Part shown: piece by piece, positions 15,401-23,338 of the stretch
Layout of the letters: every line of letters starts with the position of its first letter
Position numbering within the stretch: the first letter of the stretch is position 1
Source of the DNA: Mageeibacillus sp. UBA1046
GTDB taxonomy: Bacteria > Bacillota > Clostridia > Saccharofermentanales > DTU023
Length of the DNA: 33,136 nt
Direction: 5' to 3'
Assembly (NCBI GenBank): GCA_002316595.1
Contig: DCDV01000013.1
Location: 1-33,136 of the forward strand
Made by a program: the position numbers and the translations under genes
The notes under the pieces: generated by a model
What the model saw: only the letters and a program-made list of their open reading frames with translations
Database searches by the model: none
Told to the model about the DNA's origin: nothing

Positions 15401-16306
15401 AAGATCCATCAGCGTTATCGGTTTGAGACTGCGGCTTTCCAGCTCCAATTTCCTGTGCCGGGACTGATAATTCTTCCAGCTGACACTCAAGTGTTCTTTA
15501 AAATCATCATCACGGAAATCTTCAGGAAAAGCTACCTCGTTCAGTGTGGTATTAAAAGTTGTATGCCGGCAGTGATCAGACCAATATGTATCCAGAACTT
15601 TAATCTCGGTCTCTGTCGGTTCATGCTGCAAATTACGGAAATAAGCCTGTATAAACAGAAGATCCTGAGGGGACATTGCCAATTGCTGCCGGGAGATATA
15701 TTGCTCCAGCTCCTTTCCGGCATAGTTAATGAAACCTTTATGGACCGGTATTTCTGACAGTTCCTCAACTTCAGGCATCAGCGTCTTAGGCAAGTCTGTT
15801 TTACTTTTACGGCTTTCCACCGGGTTGATCAGCCACTTTTGAATTTTTGCTTTATCCTCTTCGCTGAGCTTGCCGTAAAAAAGATAATGAGTTGCGGATT
15901 TCACCAGCGGCAAGTCAAACTCAAAGGCGATTTGCAGGTTCTGAGCTGCCAGATCTGCCCGTTGATCATATTGTCCCGGTACAGGTTCTATGATCAGTTC
16001 AAAGTCGCTCTTACTGATATTTTCTGATTCCAAAGCAGGGGCTCCGTTCTCCAGTATCGGGATATTGATATCCTGAACCGGATCGGACAGGAAGCGAATC
16101 AGGCGCTCATCACTCAGCTCCCGGATCCCCGTCTCATGATCCTTATCTGCAATAAACTCAACATCAAAGCGTGTCAGCAACTTGACCTGTTCGACGCCAA
16201 TGTTGAGAAAGTGATTTATGTCGTATTTCAGTAAGGATTCGGCGGTGTCCAGTCCGGAGCGCTTCATAAAGTAGAAACGGCGGAGAATGTGAGAACTCTT
16301 GTTCAT
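12464..16306 (-). CDS. purL: Phosphoribosylformylglycinamidine synthase, glutaminase domain degenerate
   Basis: This is step four of purine synthesis (FGAR + Gln + ATP to FGAM). The product has 1,280 residues, the single-chain form. The synthase part looks complete: DHCRHTTF (244-251), FKNETHNHPTEIEPFGG (347-363), GGRTGRDGIGGATGSS (475-490), NDFGAGGVSVAIGELADG, and IGGKDSMSGTYEDL (810-823). The C-terminal glutamine amidotransferase fold (about 1022-1280) can be aligned throughout, but its catalytic residues are lost. GICNGFQ reads GTGRGFS (1116-1122), with Cys to Gly at 1118. The GKMGHSER-type end reads GKFGYSER (His to Tyr, 1248), PISHGEGRF reads PIAGERGRL (1182-1190), and the PGGFSxGD loop reads PGAAPGF. 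The ammonia source is therefore uncertain. The start has AAGGAG 7 bases upstream. Confidence 0.93.
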   Translation of the reverse strand: MNKSSHILRRFYFMKRSGLDTAESLLKYDINHFLNIGVEQVKLLTRFDVEFIADKDHETGIRELSDERLIRFLSDPVQDINIPILENGAPALESENISKSDFELIIEPVPGQYDQRADLAAQNLQIAFEFDLPLVKSATHYLFYGKLSEEDKAKIQKWLINPVESRKSKTDLPKTLMPEVEELSEIPVHKGFINYAGKELEQYISRQQLAMSPQDLLFIQAYFRNLQHEPTETEIKVLDTYWSDHCRHTTFNTTLNEVAFPEDFRDDDFKEHLSVSWKNYQSRHRKLELESRSLKPITLMDLATISTKILKREQGLPDLDESEEINACSIKVPVKHRGETRDVLLMFKNETHNHPTEIEPFGGASTCLGGAIRDPLSGRAYAYQAMRVTGGGDPRQPYDNTRAGKLPQRQIARLASLGYSSYGNQIGISAGQVTEHYHPGFESKRLEAGAVMAAVPAEQVRRSRPQAGDAVLLVGGRTGRDGIGGATGSSVTQDKLSQEKSAAEVQKGNPLIERNLQRLFRRPELSVLIKRCNDFGAGGVSVAIGELADGVEINLDAVPLKYPGLNGTEIALSESQERMAVVVGEQDVEKFRQLAAEENLEATVVGAVTSEAKLKMNWRGQKIVDLDRSFLDTNGATQNADAVFSPSRAAEWFSSPAVSLNSPGSDFKTRLPETLSNLSQCSRKGLIERFDSTIGSGTLLLPLGGSNQLTPEMGMASLIPVAPGEMSETASLMSAGYDPYLAEASPYHGAYFAVLSSLSKIAAMGGDPFAARLSFQEYFGKTIDEVSWGKPLTALLGALDACLAFRTPSIGGKDSMSGTYEDLDVPPSLISFAVGTAPAENIISAVFDQADEKVYAFVVPLDEAYIPVIQPWLNTLRFITDKSGAGLVLHALVADSGGLAAAVTKSLMGEALGFKFDPASAPDLFSAAPGSLLVSFDSAVPEEEIINAGGVFLGATTEEQKVSLGSDVIDLEELLESWLEPLAEVYPHANTKVKAQSYLSAAPASVSGKMSCPGISISEKRKPRILIPILPGTCSEDDLIYPFRQAGGEVQTLVFNNRSTAEISASLHSLINQLDNTQILAFPGAAPGFAQAVFSQPQVALAVNHWLERDHSLILGTGRGFSELLQLGLLPDGKIKPASSGDPTLATNIRGGFIGLTVSTRFMNASSPWLDLLIPDQIDRVPIAGERGRLVASMETLSALMEEELIAFCYIDSEEEPTSREPWNPVGSALGIEGMIDRSGRILGKFGYSERYRPSVSQNFPNFTCQPLCDSAVRWLLDFS

Positions 16307-16497
16307 TGGTATCTCCTTAAGTTTGTGGTTGCACAGATTAAGCGCAGATTCACAGTTGCAATAAAATACTTTTGTAGTTTAATCCATCGGGCACGCGGTA
16401 TGCAATAGTTCAGTGTATCTCGGGAACAGATCGTAAAGCCGGCCAACGAGCATGAAAGTCAGCAATATCCAATGAGCTGTCCGGCAGCAGAGAGCAA

Positions 16498-18372
16498 CTA
16501 GCTGTCGAGTGCCCGGTCAGCCAGTTCTGCTGACATCTCAATAAAATCAGCCAGATCAGAACCTGTTAATGTCCCCTGAGCCAATTGTGATAAAGTCAGG
16601 ATGTAAGATGCCAGCTCTCTGGCTTTCTTATCCTGGCTCTCAAGTTCAGCCAGACGAAGAAATCTGCCGGTCAATTTTGAGTCTTCATTGAGGATCAAGT
16701 CGACTTTGGCAGATTCCAATTCAGCCTGGACGTCTTGTTTAATGTTCTCGTCAAGGCCCATCTGTTCAGAGATTTTGCGCATTCTGCGAATTTCTTCGGC
16801 TTCATGCAGTAAAGCCGGCGGTGCGCCCTCTCCCAGAGGTGAAATCTTCAGTTCTGCAATTCTTACAGTATCTGAGGGAAACAGCTGTAATAATTTACTT
16901 AGGTCCTGTTTATTGCTCTCGTCGGTTGAAAAATCCGCATCAACTCGTACAAATCTGCGTTTCCCCTGGCTATGGTATTCCAAGAAGGACATAAGCGGAG
17001 AGTCAATCTCCTGATCCATTACCAAGACCGGCTTATCTTGCTGTTCAGCTAATCTGACATATGGAGACAACTGATCTATTGCAGGTGTATACAGCACTGT
17101 ACCCTCAGGTAATTCAGTTTCTGCGATATAGCCGCCTTCGGTATTAGCATAAATCAACGCGGTCTTAACGCTGTCATAAAATTTCGGGTCAGAGAGAATG
17201 CCGTATTTCACAAACAAATTTATATTTGGCCAGACTTGCTCATAGTACTCTCTGTCATCTTTAAAGAGCTTCTTCAGCAGGTCTGCGACTTTTTTCACAA
17301 TGTGCTGTGCCAGTCTTTGAAAATTCGGGTCGGTCTGAAGAAAGCTGCGAGACACGTTTAAGGGCAGATCCGGACTATCCAGAACACCCTGAAGGAGAAA
17401 AAGATATTCGGGAATTATCTCTTTTACATTATCGGCAACAAAAACTTGATTGTAAAAAATAAGGATTCTGCCGTCCAGCGTCTGATAATTATTGCTTACT
17501 TTGGGGAAATACAAGATCCCCTTCAAGCGGAAAGGATAATCCATATTTAAGTGAACCCAGAACAAAGGCTCCTGCATGCTCTTGAACGTGTCCTTATAAA
17601 AATCAATATATTCTTCGTCAGTGACATCTCCGGGAGACTTAAGCCAGAGAGGGCTGGTGATATTGATCGGCTCTTTGCCTTCGAGCTCTGAAGTCAGCAT
17701 ATCTACAGCTGCCAAAGATTCAGTATCAGTGTCCTGGTCATTAAAGTAATAGATAGGCCAGGCAAGGAAATTAGCGTATTTTTCGATGATTGCTCTGACT
17801 TTTGAGTCAGTAAGCCAATCTTTGTCTTCTTCAGTCAAAAACAAAGTGATGGCAGATCCTCGGGTACTTCTGCTCCCTCTGCTGATTTCAAATTCAATAC
17901 CCTCATTGCTCTGCCACAGAGCCGGTGAGGCCTGATCCTGCCAGGACAAGGTGTCAATCTCGACACGGTCGGCAACCATAAAGGCGGAATAAAAGCCCAA
18001 ACCGAAGTGTCCGATAAAACCGGCATTTTCGTTATCACTTTCCTGATATTCAGTGACAAAATCAGTCATCCCTGAATAAGCAATTTGATTAATATACTTA
18101 TCCAGATCATCAGCTGTCATGCCAATACCGTTATCTGCTATGAGAAGCTTGCCTTCTTTCTCATCCAAACGAATCTCGATCCGTAATTCTTCCTCGCCCA
18201 GCTCGGCCTGGCCAAGGTTAGACATCTGTCTTAATTTCGTCAGGGAGTCTGCAGCGTTAGATATCAGTTCTCTTAAGAAAATGTCGCGGTCTGAATAGAG
18301 CCATTGTCTTATAATGGGGAAAATATTCTCCGTACTTACCTGTAATTGTCCTTTTTTAGTTTTCATCTTCAC
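16498..18372 (-). CDS. htpG: Chaperone HtpG (Hsp90)
   Basis: HtpG is the bacterial Hsp90, an ATP-driven dimeric chaperone in the cytoplasm. The GHKL ATP-binding domain shows LRELISNAADSLTKLR (catalytic Glu and Mg-binding Asn), IADNGIGMT and GHFGLGFYSAFMVADRV; RGSAITLFL and the middle-domain pattern (PLWLK, YKDTF, YFP, NQVFVADN, LPLNVSRSFLQ) follow. The product has 624 residues, normal for HtpG. The GTG at 18370-18372 is preferred because AAAGG lies 7 bases before it; an ATG two codons later is a close alternative. It follows the TPR gene, separated by a strong terminator-like hairpin. There is no CIRCE-type operator in the upstream region. Confidence 0.96.
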   Translation of the reverse strand: MKMKTKKGQLQVSTENIFPIIRQWLYSDRDIFLRELISNAADSLTKLRQMSNLGQAELGEEELRIEIRLDEKEGKLLIADNGIGMTADDLDKYINQIAYSGMTDFVTEYQESDNENAGFIGHFGLGFYSAFMVADRVEIDTLSWQDQASPALWQSNEGIEFEISRGSRSTRGSAITLFLTEEDKDWLTDSKVRAIIEKYANFLAWPIYYFNDQDTDTESLAAVDMLTSELEGKEPINITSPLWLKSPGDVTDEEYIDFYKDTFKSMQEPLFWVHLNMDYPFRLKGILYFPKVSNNYQTLDGRILIFYNQVFVADNVKEIIPEYLFLLQGVLDSPDLPLNVSRSFLQTDPNFQRLAQHIVKKVADLLKKLFKDDREYYEQVWPNINLFVKYGILSDPKFYDSVKTALIYANTEGGYIAETELPEGTVLYTPAIDQLSPYVRLAEQQDKPVLVMDQEIDSPLMSFLEYHSQGKRRFVRVDADFSTDESNKQDLSKLLQLFPSDTVRIAELKISPLGEGAPPALLHEAEEIRRMRKISEQMGLDENIKQDVQAELESAKVDLILNEDSKLTGRFLRLAELESQDKKARELASYILTLSQLAQGTLTGSDLADFIEMSAELADRALDS

Positions 18373-18454
18373 AAAATACCTTTCTATAGCACTTGAAAAT
18401 ATATATATAAACTTATTGATAAAGTACACTTACATATGATAACAAATGAAACAA

Positions 18455-18493
18455 AAATGTTCGCACAGATTGGCCAAATCTGTGCGAACATTT
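18455..18493 (-). terminator. 17-bp perfect stem, terminator of the TPR gene
   Basis: AAATGTTCGCACAGATT (18455-18471) and AATCTGTGCGAACATTT (18477-18493) pair perfectly around GGCCA. On the minus strand it follows the TPR stop by 29 bases and is trailed by TTGTTTCATTTG. The stem is long for a simple terminator and lies only about 80 bases upstream of htpG, so it could also act as an operator. Confidence 0.7.
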
Positions 18494-18522
18494 AAACGTA
18501 AAATTCTAATATTACTGCTTTA

Positions 18523-19386
18523 CTATTCCACCTGGTCAGAGAAAGCAGCTCTCTCGAGCCAATCCATTTCCGCAGAAGATTCGCCTAAAGAACGATACAC
18601 CGCAGCCATTCCCTGGCAGGCTTCCTGGTCGTTCGGATTGATCATGATAACTTTAATGAAGCATGATTTCGCCTTTTCCGGCTCATAGAGACAAAGATAG
18701 ATTTGTCCTAGTCCGATCCAGGCAGATAACAACTGCCGGTTGTGTCTCAGGGCTGTTTGAAAGGATTCCTCCGCAGACTTCATATCGCCAAGCGACAGTT
18801 GAATCAGCGCAAGCTGACACCAGGCATCTGCGTATCCGGGTTCGATTTCCAAAGCATGATTTACAGTTTCTAATGCACTGTCAGTATCGCCCTGAAGATA
18901 GAAAATAGCGGCAGCTTCGGTGAGCAGATAGGGATCCTCAGGTCTTGTTGCCAGAACGTTCTCCATTAATTTCAGAGCTTCATTCAGGCGGCCTTTCTTA
19001 CTGTAAGCGAGACTCTTGAGAACTTTATATTCAATTGAATCGGGTTCACTTTCTTCACCGCGGCGAATTAGTCTTAAAGAGTCATCAATGTAGCCCAGAG
19101 ATAACAGTAAATCTGCCTGATCATAAACCAAATCCAGATCGTCAGGCTGGAGGCGTCTCAGCTTTGCGTAATCACGCAAGGCGGCGTTGACTTGATTGCC
19201 CATTTCTGCTGCACGTGCGTGCAGCCATAAGAGCTCGACAGTATCCGGATATGTTTCTAAGGTTACCGCTGCTTTTTCCATGGCAAGAAGCCATTTTCCT
19301 GAGCAGAGCAAAGCTTCTATCTTCTCAATCGCAGACAGAACATCTCCAGGGAGGCCGGTATTGTGGTTAAAATAGATTTCTGTCAT
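18523..19386 (-). CDS. TPR-repeat protein
   Basis: The 287-residue soluble protein has about seven tandem tetratricopeptide repeats covering nearly its whole length. The 34-residue pattern is clear (for example ALRDYAKLRRLQPDDLDLVY, then ALETVNHALEIEPGYADAWC and AEESFQTALRHNRQLLSAWI). There is no signal peptide or membrane segment. TPRs form a superhelix that binds peptide partners, so the protein is probably an adaptor. The first 25 residues are unrelated. It precedes htpG in the same direction, and TPR proteins often work with Hsp90. But the terminator between them and the lack of an EEVD-type tail in bacterial HtpG make this link only suggestive. AAAGG lies upstream of the ATG. Confidence 0.88.
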   Translation of the reverse strand: MTEIYFNHNTGLPGDVLSAIEKIEALLCSGKWLLAMEKAAVTLETYPDTVELLWLHARAAEMGNQVNAALRDYAKLRRLQPDDLDLVYDQADLLLSLGYIDDSLRLIRRGEESEPDSIEYKVLKSLAYSKKGRLNEALKLMENVLATRPEDPYLLTEAAAIFYLQGDTDSALETVNHALEIEPGYADAWCQLALIQLSLGDMKSAEESFQTALRHNRQLLSAWIGLGQIYLCLYEPEKAKSCFIKVIMINPNDQEACQGMAAVYRSLGESSAEMDWLERAAFSDQVE

Positions 19387-19422
19387 CAGACTGGCCTTTC
19401 ATTCATTTAGTCTAATTTTTAA

Positions 19423-19441
19423 GAGAGATTATCAATCTCTC
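19423..19441. repeat. 8-bp hairpin in the TPR gene leader
   Basis: GAGAGATT (19423-19430) and AATCTCTC (19434-19441) form a perfect stem with a 3-base loop, about 35 bases upstream of the TPR start. On the minus strand it is followed by TTAAAAATTAG, so weak attenuation is possible. Confidence 0.35.
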
Positions 19442-19503
19442 ATCTCTTTTGCAAGTGTAATATTTCCTCCCATACAGGCAACTGCAATAATGATAATATA
19501 TTG

Positions 19504-19517
19504 ACAAAATATTTTGT
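19504..19517. promoter_or_regulatory. 14-bp palindrome between divergent genes
   Basis: ACAAAATATTTTGT is a perfect palindrome, overlapping a TTGACA (19501-19506) on the plus strand, about 65 bases upstream of the sortase start and 118 bases upstream of the TPR start. It could be an operator for either gene. At this AT content chance palindromes also occur. Confidence 0.35.
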
Positions 19518-19580
19518 ATAGAAAGTGCCAATATTTCTGAACATATCAGGATAATTAAGGCAATTAATGTAGGTAACGCT

Positions 19581-20306
19581 GTGAAAAATAAGATAAATAC
19601 TTTTCTCACTGTTTTAGCGGTTGTTCTGTTAGTTGCGGGACTTTACCTTCTAATCAGGCCGTACTGGCAAAACTATCTTCAGGACGGAAAGATTGATGAA
19701 GTTTTAGAGGAAATGGGCAAAGTTCCGGAAGAGGATCCTTTGGAGCTCGCTCCTGTTAACGAAATCGAAGTCACCTTTTCTCCGGATCAGTATGTAGTAT
19801 CGGGAGAAGCCTGGGAGGATTTCTCCGCTCCTCAAGAAACAGACAGTAATGACAAGACGTATGTCAAGGTAAATACCTACGCCAGGCTGGATATTCCTTC
19901 TATCGGTTTCTCTATGCCGGTCGCGGATGAAGCAACCTTATATTCCTTACGCATAGCAGTTGGACATCACGAGGCAACCGCGCGCATCGGTGAGATTGGC
20001 AATACGGTCCTGTTTGGTCATAGAGGATACCGTACAGGACGATATCTCAATGAAATCCATAAGGTTAAGCCAGGAGATGAAATAAGAATAACTACCCGTG
20101 ATACCGCCTATGTCTATAAAATGGTTAAGAGCACGGATATAAAACCAACCGAGCTATGGAATAAAATGAGAGAGCATACTGATAAAGCCAGAGTAATTTT
20201 AGTCAGTTGCACTCCTCTGAGGGATACAAGTGAGTACAAGAGGGGTGATTTGCGCATTCTGGTCTATGGTGAGTTACAGAAAGCAATACCCATCGGGAAC
20301 AAATAA
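19581..20306 (+). CDS. Sortase (class D/E-like)
   Basis: The 241-residue transpeptidase has an N-terminal membrane anchor (about 7-27) and an extracytoplasmic sortase domain (about 95-232). The catalytic triad is visible: His147 in LFGHRGYRTGRYLNEI, Cys210 in ILVSCTP, and Arg225 in RGDLRILVYGEL. Sortases cut sorting signals of surface proteins between Thr and Gly and attach them to the wall or to pilin. No LPxTG-type substrate with a C-terminal tail is encoded in the window, and no pilin is beside it, so it is likely a general (housekeeping) enzyme with distant substrates. The start is GTG 19581 with a weak AGGTAA upstream. It ends before a bidirectional terminator. Confidence 0.9.
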   Translation: MKNKINTFLTVLAVVLLVAGLYLLIRPYWQNYLQDGKIDEVLEEMGKVPEEDPLELAPVNEIEVTFSPDQYVVSGEAWEDFSAPQETDSNDKTYVKVNTYARLDIPSIGFSMPVADEATLYSLRIAVGHHEATARIGEIGNTVLFGHRGYRTGRYLNEIHKVKPGDEIRITTRDTAYVYKMVKSTDIKPTELWNKMREHTDKARVILVSCTPLRDTSEYKRGDLRILVYGELQKAIPIGNK

Positions 20307-20426
20307 TTTATCTTTAGGGCATCAATAGGTGATGACATCCTTAAATAAATCAGATCCGGAATCTGCCGTGGTCTGACTAGTGAGTTTCTAATCTTTGCTG
20401 AGGCGGCATATCATCCATATCAATTA

Positions 20427-20460
20427 AAAGACCTGGCGATATCTGCCAGGTCTTTAATGT
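20427..20460. terminator. Bidirectional terminator between sortase and ydbC
   Basis: AAAGACCTGGC (20427-20437) and GCCAGGTCTTT (20445-20455) pair perfectly around a 7-base loop. T-rich sequence follows on the plus side (AATGTTTT) and TTAATTG on the minus side. The flanking genes converge. Confidence 0.75.
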
Positions 20461-20481
20461 TTTAGCAAATTGGGGAAAATA

Positions 20482-20721
20482 TTATTCCGGCATCAGCTCA
20501 TCAAGTGAAAGCTCGTTAAGGACTTCTCTCAATATTGCGGCTTCTTCCCGGCTAAGCGTGATTCCCTTGCTCATTTTTTCATGTTCAGGAGCCCAGTCAC
20601 GTAAATCAAGCTTTGGTTTGCCCTCATTCCAACTAACCAGATTCAGCTCGCGGTTCCAACCGGATCTGCTGGTGCTCAGTACTGCGATGTTTTTTACTAT
20701 TTCATATTTGAACTCGGCCAT
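20482..20721 (-). CDS. YdbC/PC4-like single-strand DNA-binding protein
   Basis: The 79-residue protein matches the Bacillota YdbC family, which has the PC4 (p15) transcription coactivator fold and binds single-stranded DNA. The sequence begins MAEFKYEIVKNIAVLS, then WNRELNLVSWNEGKPKLDLRDW, PEHEKMSKGITLSREEA and a final helix REVLNEL; each block is the family's conserved core. Length is typical. GGAGGAG lies upstream of the ATG. It sits 66 bases after glgP in the same direction and may be read from the glgP promoter, though a metabolic link is not implied. Confidence 0.88.
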   Translation of the reverse strand: MAEFKYEIVKNIAVLSTSRSGWNRELNLVSWNEGKPKLDLRDWAPEHEKMSKGITLSREEAAILREVLNELSLDELMPE

Positions 20722-20787
20722 TTAAATCTCCTCCGATTATTGATTGCATAGGCGCATTCTGCCAAATGGACAGAAAAATGTCAAATG

Positions 20788-23166
20788 CTATATAGGCTGC
20801 GGATCTATTCTCCATATGTCCTCAGCATATTGTTTAACAGTTCGGTCTGAACTGAATCTGCCGCTGTTAACGATATTTATCCAGCACTTCTGTCCCCATC
20901 CAATCTGGTCAAGGTAAGCACGATGCGCACGTTCGCGAGCCTTACGGTAAGCTTCAAAGTCGCCCAGCACATAATAAGGATCACCTGCATTCCACTGAGA
21001 TCCGATAAGCAGGGAATCATGAAGAGCCTTAAACATACCGGTTCTGTTATCTGACAAAGTACCATCGATAAGAGCATCAACTGCTCTCTTCAGCCCGCTT
21101 ACATTCTTATATTGCCACTGAGAATTGTAATAGCTCATGGTGGCAGGGAAATCATCGATCTTAGGGCCAAACATAAAGCTGTTCTCCTCCCCGACCTCTT
21201 CCAGGATCTCCAGATTGGCTCCGTCATAAGTGCCTAGAGTAAGAGCGCCGTTAAGCATGAATTTCATATTGCCGGTACCGGAAGCTTCCATACCGACTGT
21301 CGAAATTTGTTCAGAAATATCCGTAGCCGGAATAATTTTTTCAGCCAGTGAAACACTATAATTATGAAGGAAGACAACTTTCATTTTGTCATTAACATCA
21401 GAATCATCATTGATTAAATCTGCCAGCTCAGTAAGGAATTTAATGATTGCCTTAGCAAGGGTATATCCGGGAGCAGCTTTGGCACCAAAAATATATGCTA
21501 CTGGCGTAACATCATTTTGGCCGGGGTTATCCTTCAATCTAAAATACTGATCCAGGATCAACAACCCGTTCATAAACTGTCGTTTGTATTCATGTAAGCG
21601 CTTGATCTGTACATCAAATAAAAAACTGCTGTCAAGTTCAACGCCTTCATAATCCTGTATAAAGCGAGCAAGTTTTTCTTTGTTCTCCTGCTTGGTTTTT
21701 AACAACCGTCGGATGAGTTTGGGATCGTCCTTTTCTTTTTCCAGGGGCTTAAGAAGATCCAGATCAGTGACCCAGTTATCACTGCCGGCTTTTTCTGTCA
21801 GCAGCTCATATAATGACGGATTACACATTCTCAGCCAGCGCCGCGGCGTAACTCCGTTGGTTTTATTATTGAACTTCTCAGGCCACAAATTGTAGAAGTC
21901 CTTGAAGAGAGCGCTTTTTAAAAGATTGCTGTGAATAGCTGCCACTCCGTTGATAGAATAACTGGCGTAACAGGCAAGCAAAGCCATATGCACTTTTCCA
22001 TCATGTATTGGAGATAAATGCTCTATCAAGTCCTGCGATATATGCGAATCCTTCAGCTCTTCTTCAAACTGTTCGTCAATATCTGTGATAATTTCCAGAA
22101 TACGAGGAAATAGATACTGGAAAATATTAATGTCCCAGGCCTCTAACGCTTCCTCCATGATGGTGTGATTAGTAAACGCAAAAGTCTTTTGCACAATTTG
22201 CCAGGCTTCATCCCAGCTTTGCCAGTTCTCGTCGATCAAGATCCGCATTAACTCCGGGATAGCCAAGACGGGATGCGTATCGTTTAACTGGATGCTGTTA
22301 TATTCCGGGAATTTTGAAAAATCATTGCCATGAAGACGTTTAAATGAGCTGACAATATTCTGTAAAGAGGCCGAGATAAAGAAATACTGTTGCCTTACCC
22401 GCAGAACTTCACCATCGTATGAGCTGTCATTAGGATATAGCACACGACAGATATCTTTGACCCGGTTGCGTTCAATTACAGCGTCATCGAATCTCTGAGA
22501 ATTGAAAAGGTTAAAGTCAAACTCTTCAGCCGGCTCGGCGCTCCAGATCCTGATAGTATTCTTGTTCTTTTGGTCGTAGCCGGTAACCGGTAAATCAAAA
22601 GGTACTGCATAGACATCAAAGTCTTCAAAATGAACCAGAACCTTCTCACTGCGATGGGGAATTAAGAATGGATAACCGTCATCATCAATCCAATCATCCG
22701 GGAATTCCTTTTGGAAGCCGTTTTCAATTTCTTGCCTGAACAAACCATAATCATATAGAATTCCGTAACCTGTGAGCGGTAGTCCCAAGGTAGCGGCAGA
22801 GTCCAGAAAGCAGGCACCCAGTCTGCCCAGTCCGCCATTTCCCAGCCCCGGGTCATTTTCTTCTTCTAAAACATCATCAATGTCATAGCCATGCTCCGAG
22901 ACCAGCTCTGCTACATCGTCGAAGATGCCGACATTTATCAGATTATTGAGCAGGCTTCTGCCTACGAGAAACTCAGCCGAGAAATAATGGACTTGACGTC
23001 CTTTTTCGTATGTGCGTTTGGTTTCTTCCCAATCAGCTGCATATATTGACATAAGAGCGCGAGACAAAACTTGCCAGTATTCCCTTTTGTTCAAAGAAGC
23101 TAATTCTGTTCCATAGTTAGCCTGGGCAAGTATCTGCATTCTATTTGAAACTTGTTTTGATTCCAT
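20788..23166 (-). CDS. glgP: Glycogen/maltodextrin phosphorylase
   Basis: Phosphorolysis of alpha-1,4-glucans to glucose-1-phosphate, in the cytoplasm with pyridoxal phosphate. The GT35 features are present: NDPGLGNGGLGRLGACFLDS (105-124), IQLNDTHP (293-300), GVTPRRWL (439-446), QIKRLHEYKRQ (521-531), and EASGTGNMKFMLNGALTLGT (628-647) with the PLP Lys at 636 (numbers from the first ATG). The length of about 792 is typical of bacterial enzymes. Two adjacent ATGs exist; the second (23164-23166) is better spaced from AAGGAG (6 versus 3 bases). No glgA/B/C genes are in view. A candidate promoter lies at 23229-23257. Confidence 0.95.
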   Translation of the reverse strand: MESKQVSNRMQILAQANYGTELASLNKREYWQVLSRALMSIYAADWEETKRTYEKGRQVHYFSAEFLVGRSLLNNLINVGIFDDVAELVSEHGYDIDDVLEEENDPGLGNGGLGRLGACFLDSAATLGLPLTGYGILYDYGLFRQEIENGFQKEFPDDWIDDDGYPFLIPHRSEKVLVHFEDFDVYAVPFDLPVTGYDQKNKNTIRIWSAEPAEEFDFNLFNSQRFDDAVIERNRVKDICRVLYPNDSSYDGEVLRVRQQYFFISASLQNIVSSFKRLHGNDFSKFPEYNSIQLNDTHPVLAIPELMRILIDENWQSWDEAWQIVQKTFAFTNHTIMEEALEAWDINIFQYLFPRILEIITDIDEQFEEELKDSHISQDLIEHLSPIHDGKVHMALLACYASYSINGVAAIHSNLLKSALFKDFYNLWPEKFNNKTNGVTPRRWLRMCNPSLYELLTEKAGSDNWVTDLDLLKPLEKEKDDPKLIRRLLKTKQENKEKLARFIQDYEGVELDSSFLFDVQIKRLHEYKRQFMNGLLILDQYFRLKDNPGQNDVTPVAYIFGAKAAPGYTLAKAIIKFLTELADLINDDSDVNDKMKVVFLHNYSVSLAEKIIPATDISEQISTVGMEASGTGNMKFMLNGALTLGTYDGANLEILEEVGEENSFMFGPKIDDFPATMSYYNSQWQYKNVSGLKRAVDALIDGTLSDNRTGMFKALHDSLLIGSQWNAGDPYYVLGDFEAYRKARERAHRAYLDQIGWGQKCWINIVNSGRFSSDRTVKQYAEDIWRIDPQPI

Positions 23167-23228
23167 CATATACTCCTTGGCAATGAAGCCGATTTTTAGT
23201 TATTATAATTAACTCGCGGTCCGGTGGC

Positions 23229-23257
23229 AATTTACTTGGAAGCACTAAATTTGTCAA
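23229..23257 (-). promoter_or_regulatory. Candidate promoter of glgP
   Basis: On the minus strand TTGACA (23252-23257), 17-base spacer, TAAATT (23229-23234), about 60 bases before the start codon. The -10 box matches only 4 of 6 bases. Confidence 0.45.
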
Positions 23258-23338
23258 GGCGTTATTGCATTCCGCTCAAATGGTAATTTAAGGTATACTG
23301 ATTTCAAGCTTCGTAATCCGGCCTGTAAGGAGCATTTT

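Noticed and set aside
14828..15757. 309-codon open frame on the plus strand inside purL
   Set aside because: It is entirely antisense to a conserved part of purL, has low-complexity, Cys/Ser/Arg-rich composition and no binding site.
16307..16497. Possible purine riboswitch or PurR-type box upstream of purL
   Set aside because: I looked for the conserved loop sequences of a purine riboswitch and a paired PurBox and found neither; only a weak TTGCAT/TAAACT promoter-like pair is visible.
18373..18522. CIRCE heat-shock operator before htpG
   Set aside because: The inverted repeat present is TGTTCGCACAGATT-like with a 5-base loop, not the TTAGCACTC-N9-GAGTGCTAA element.
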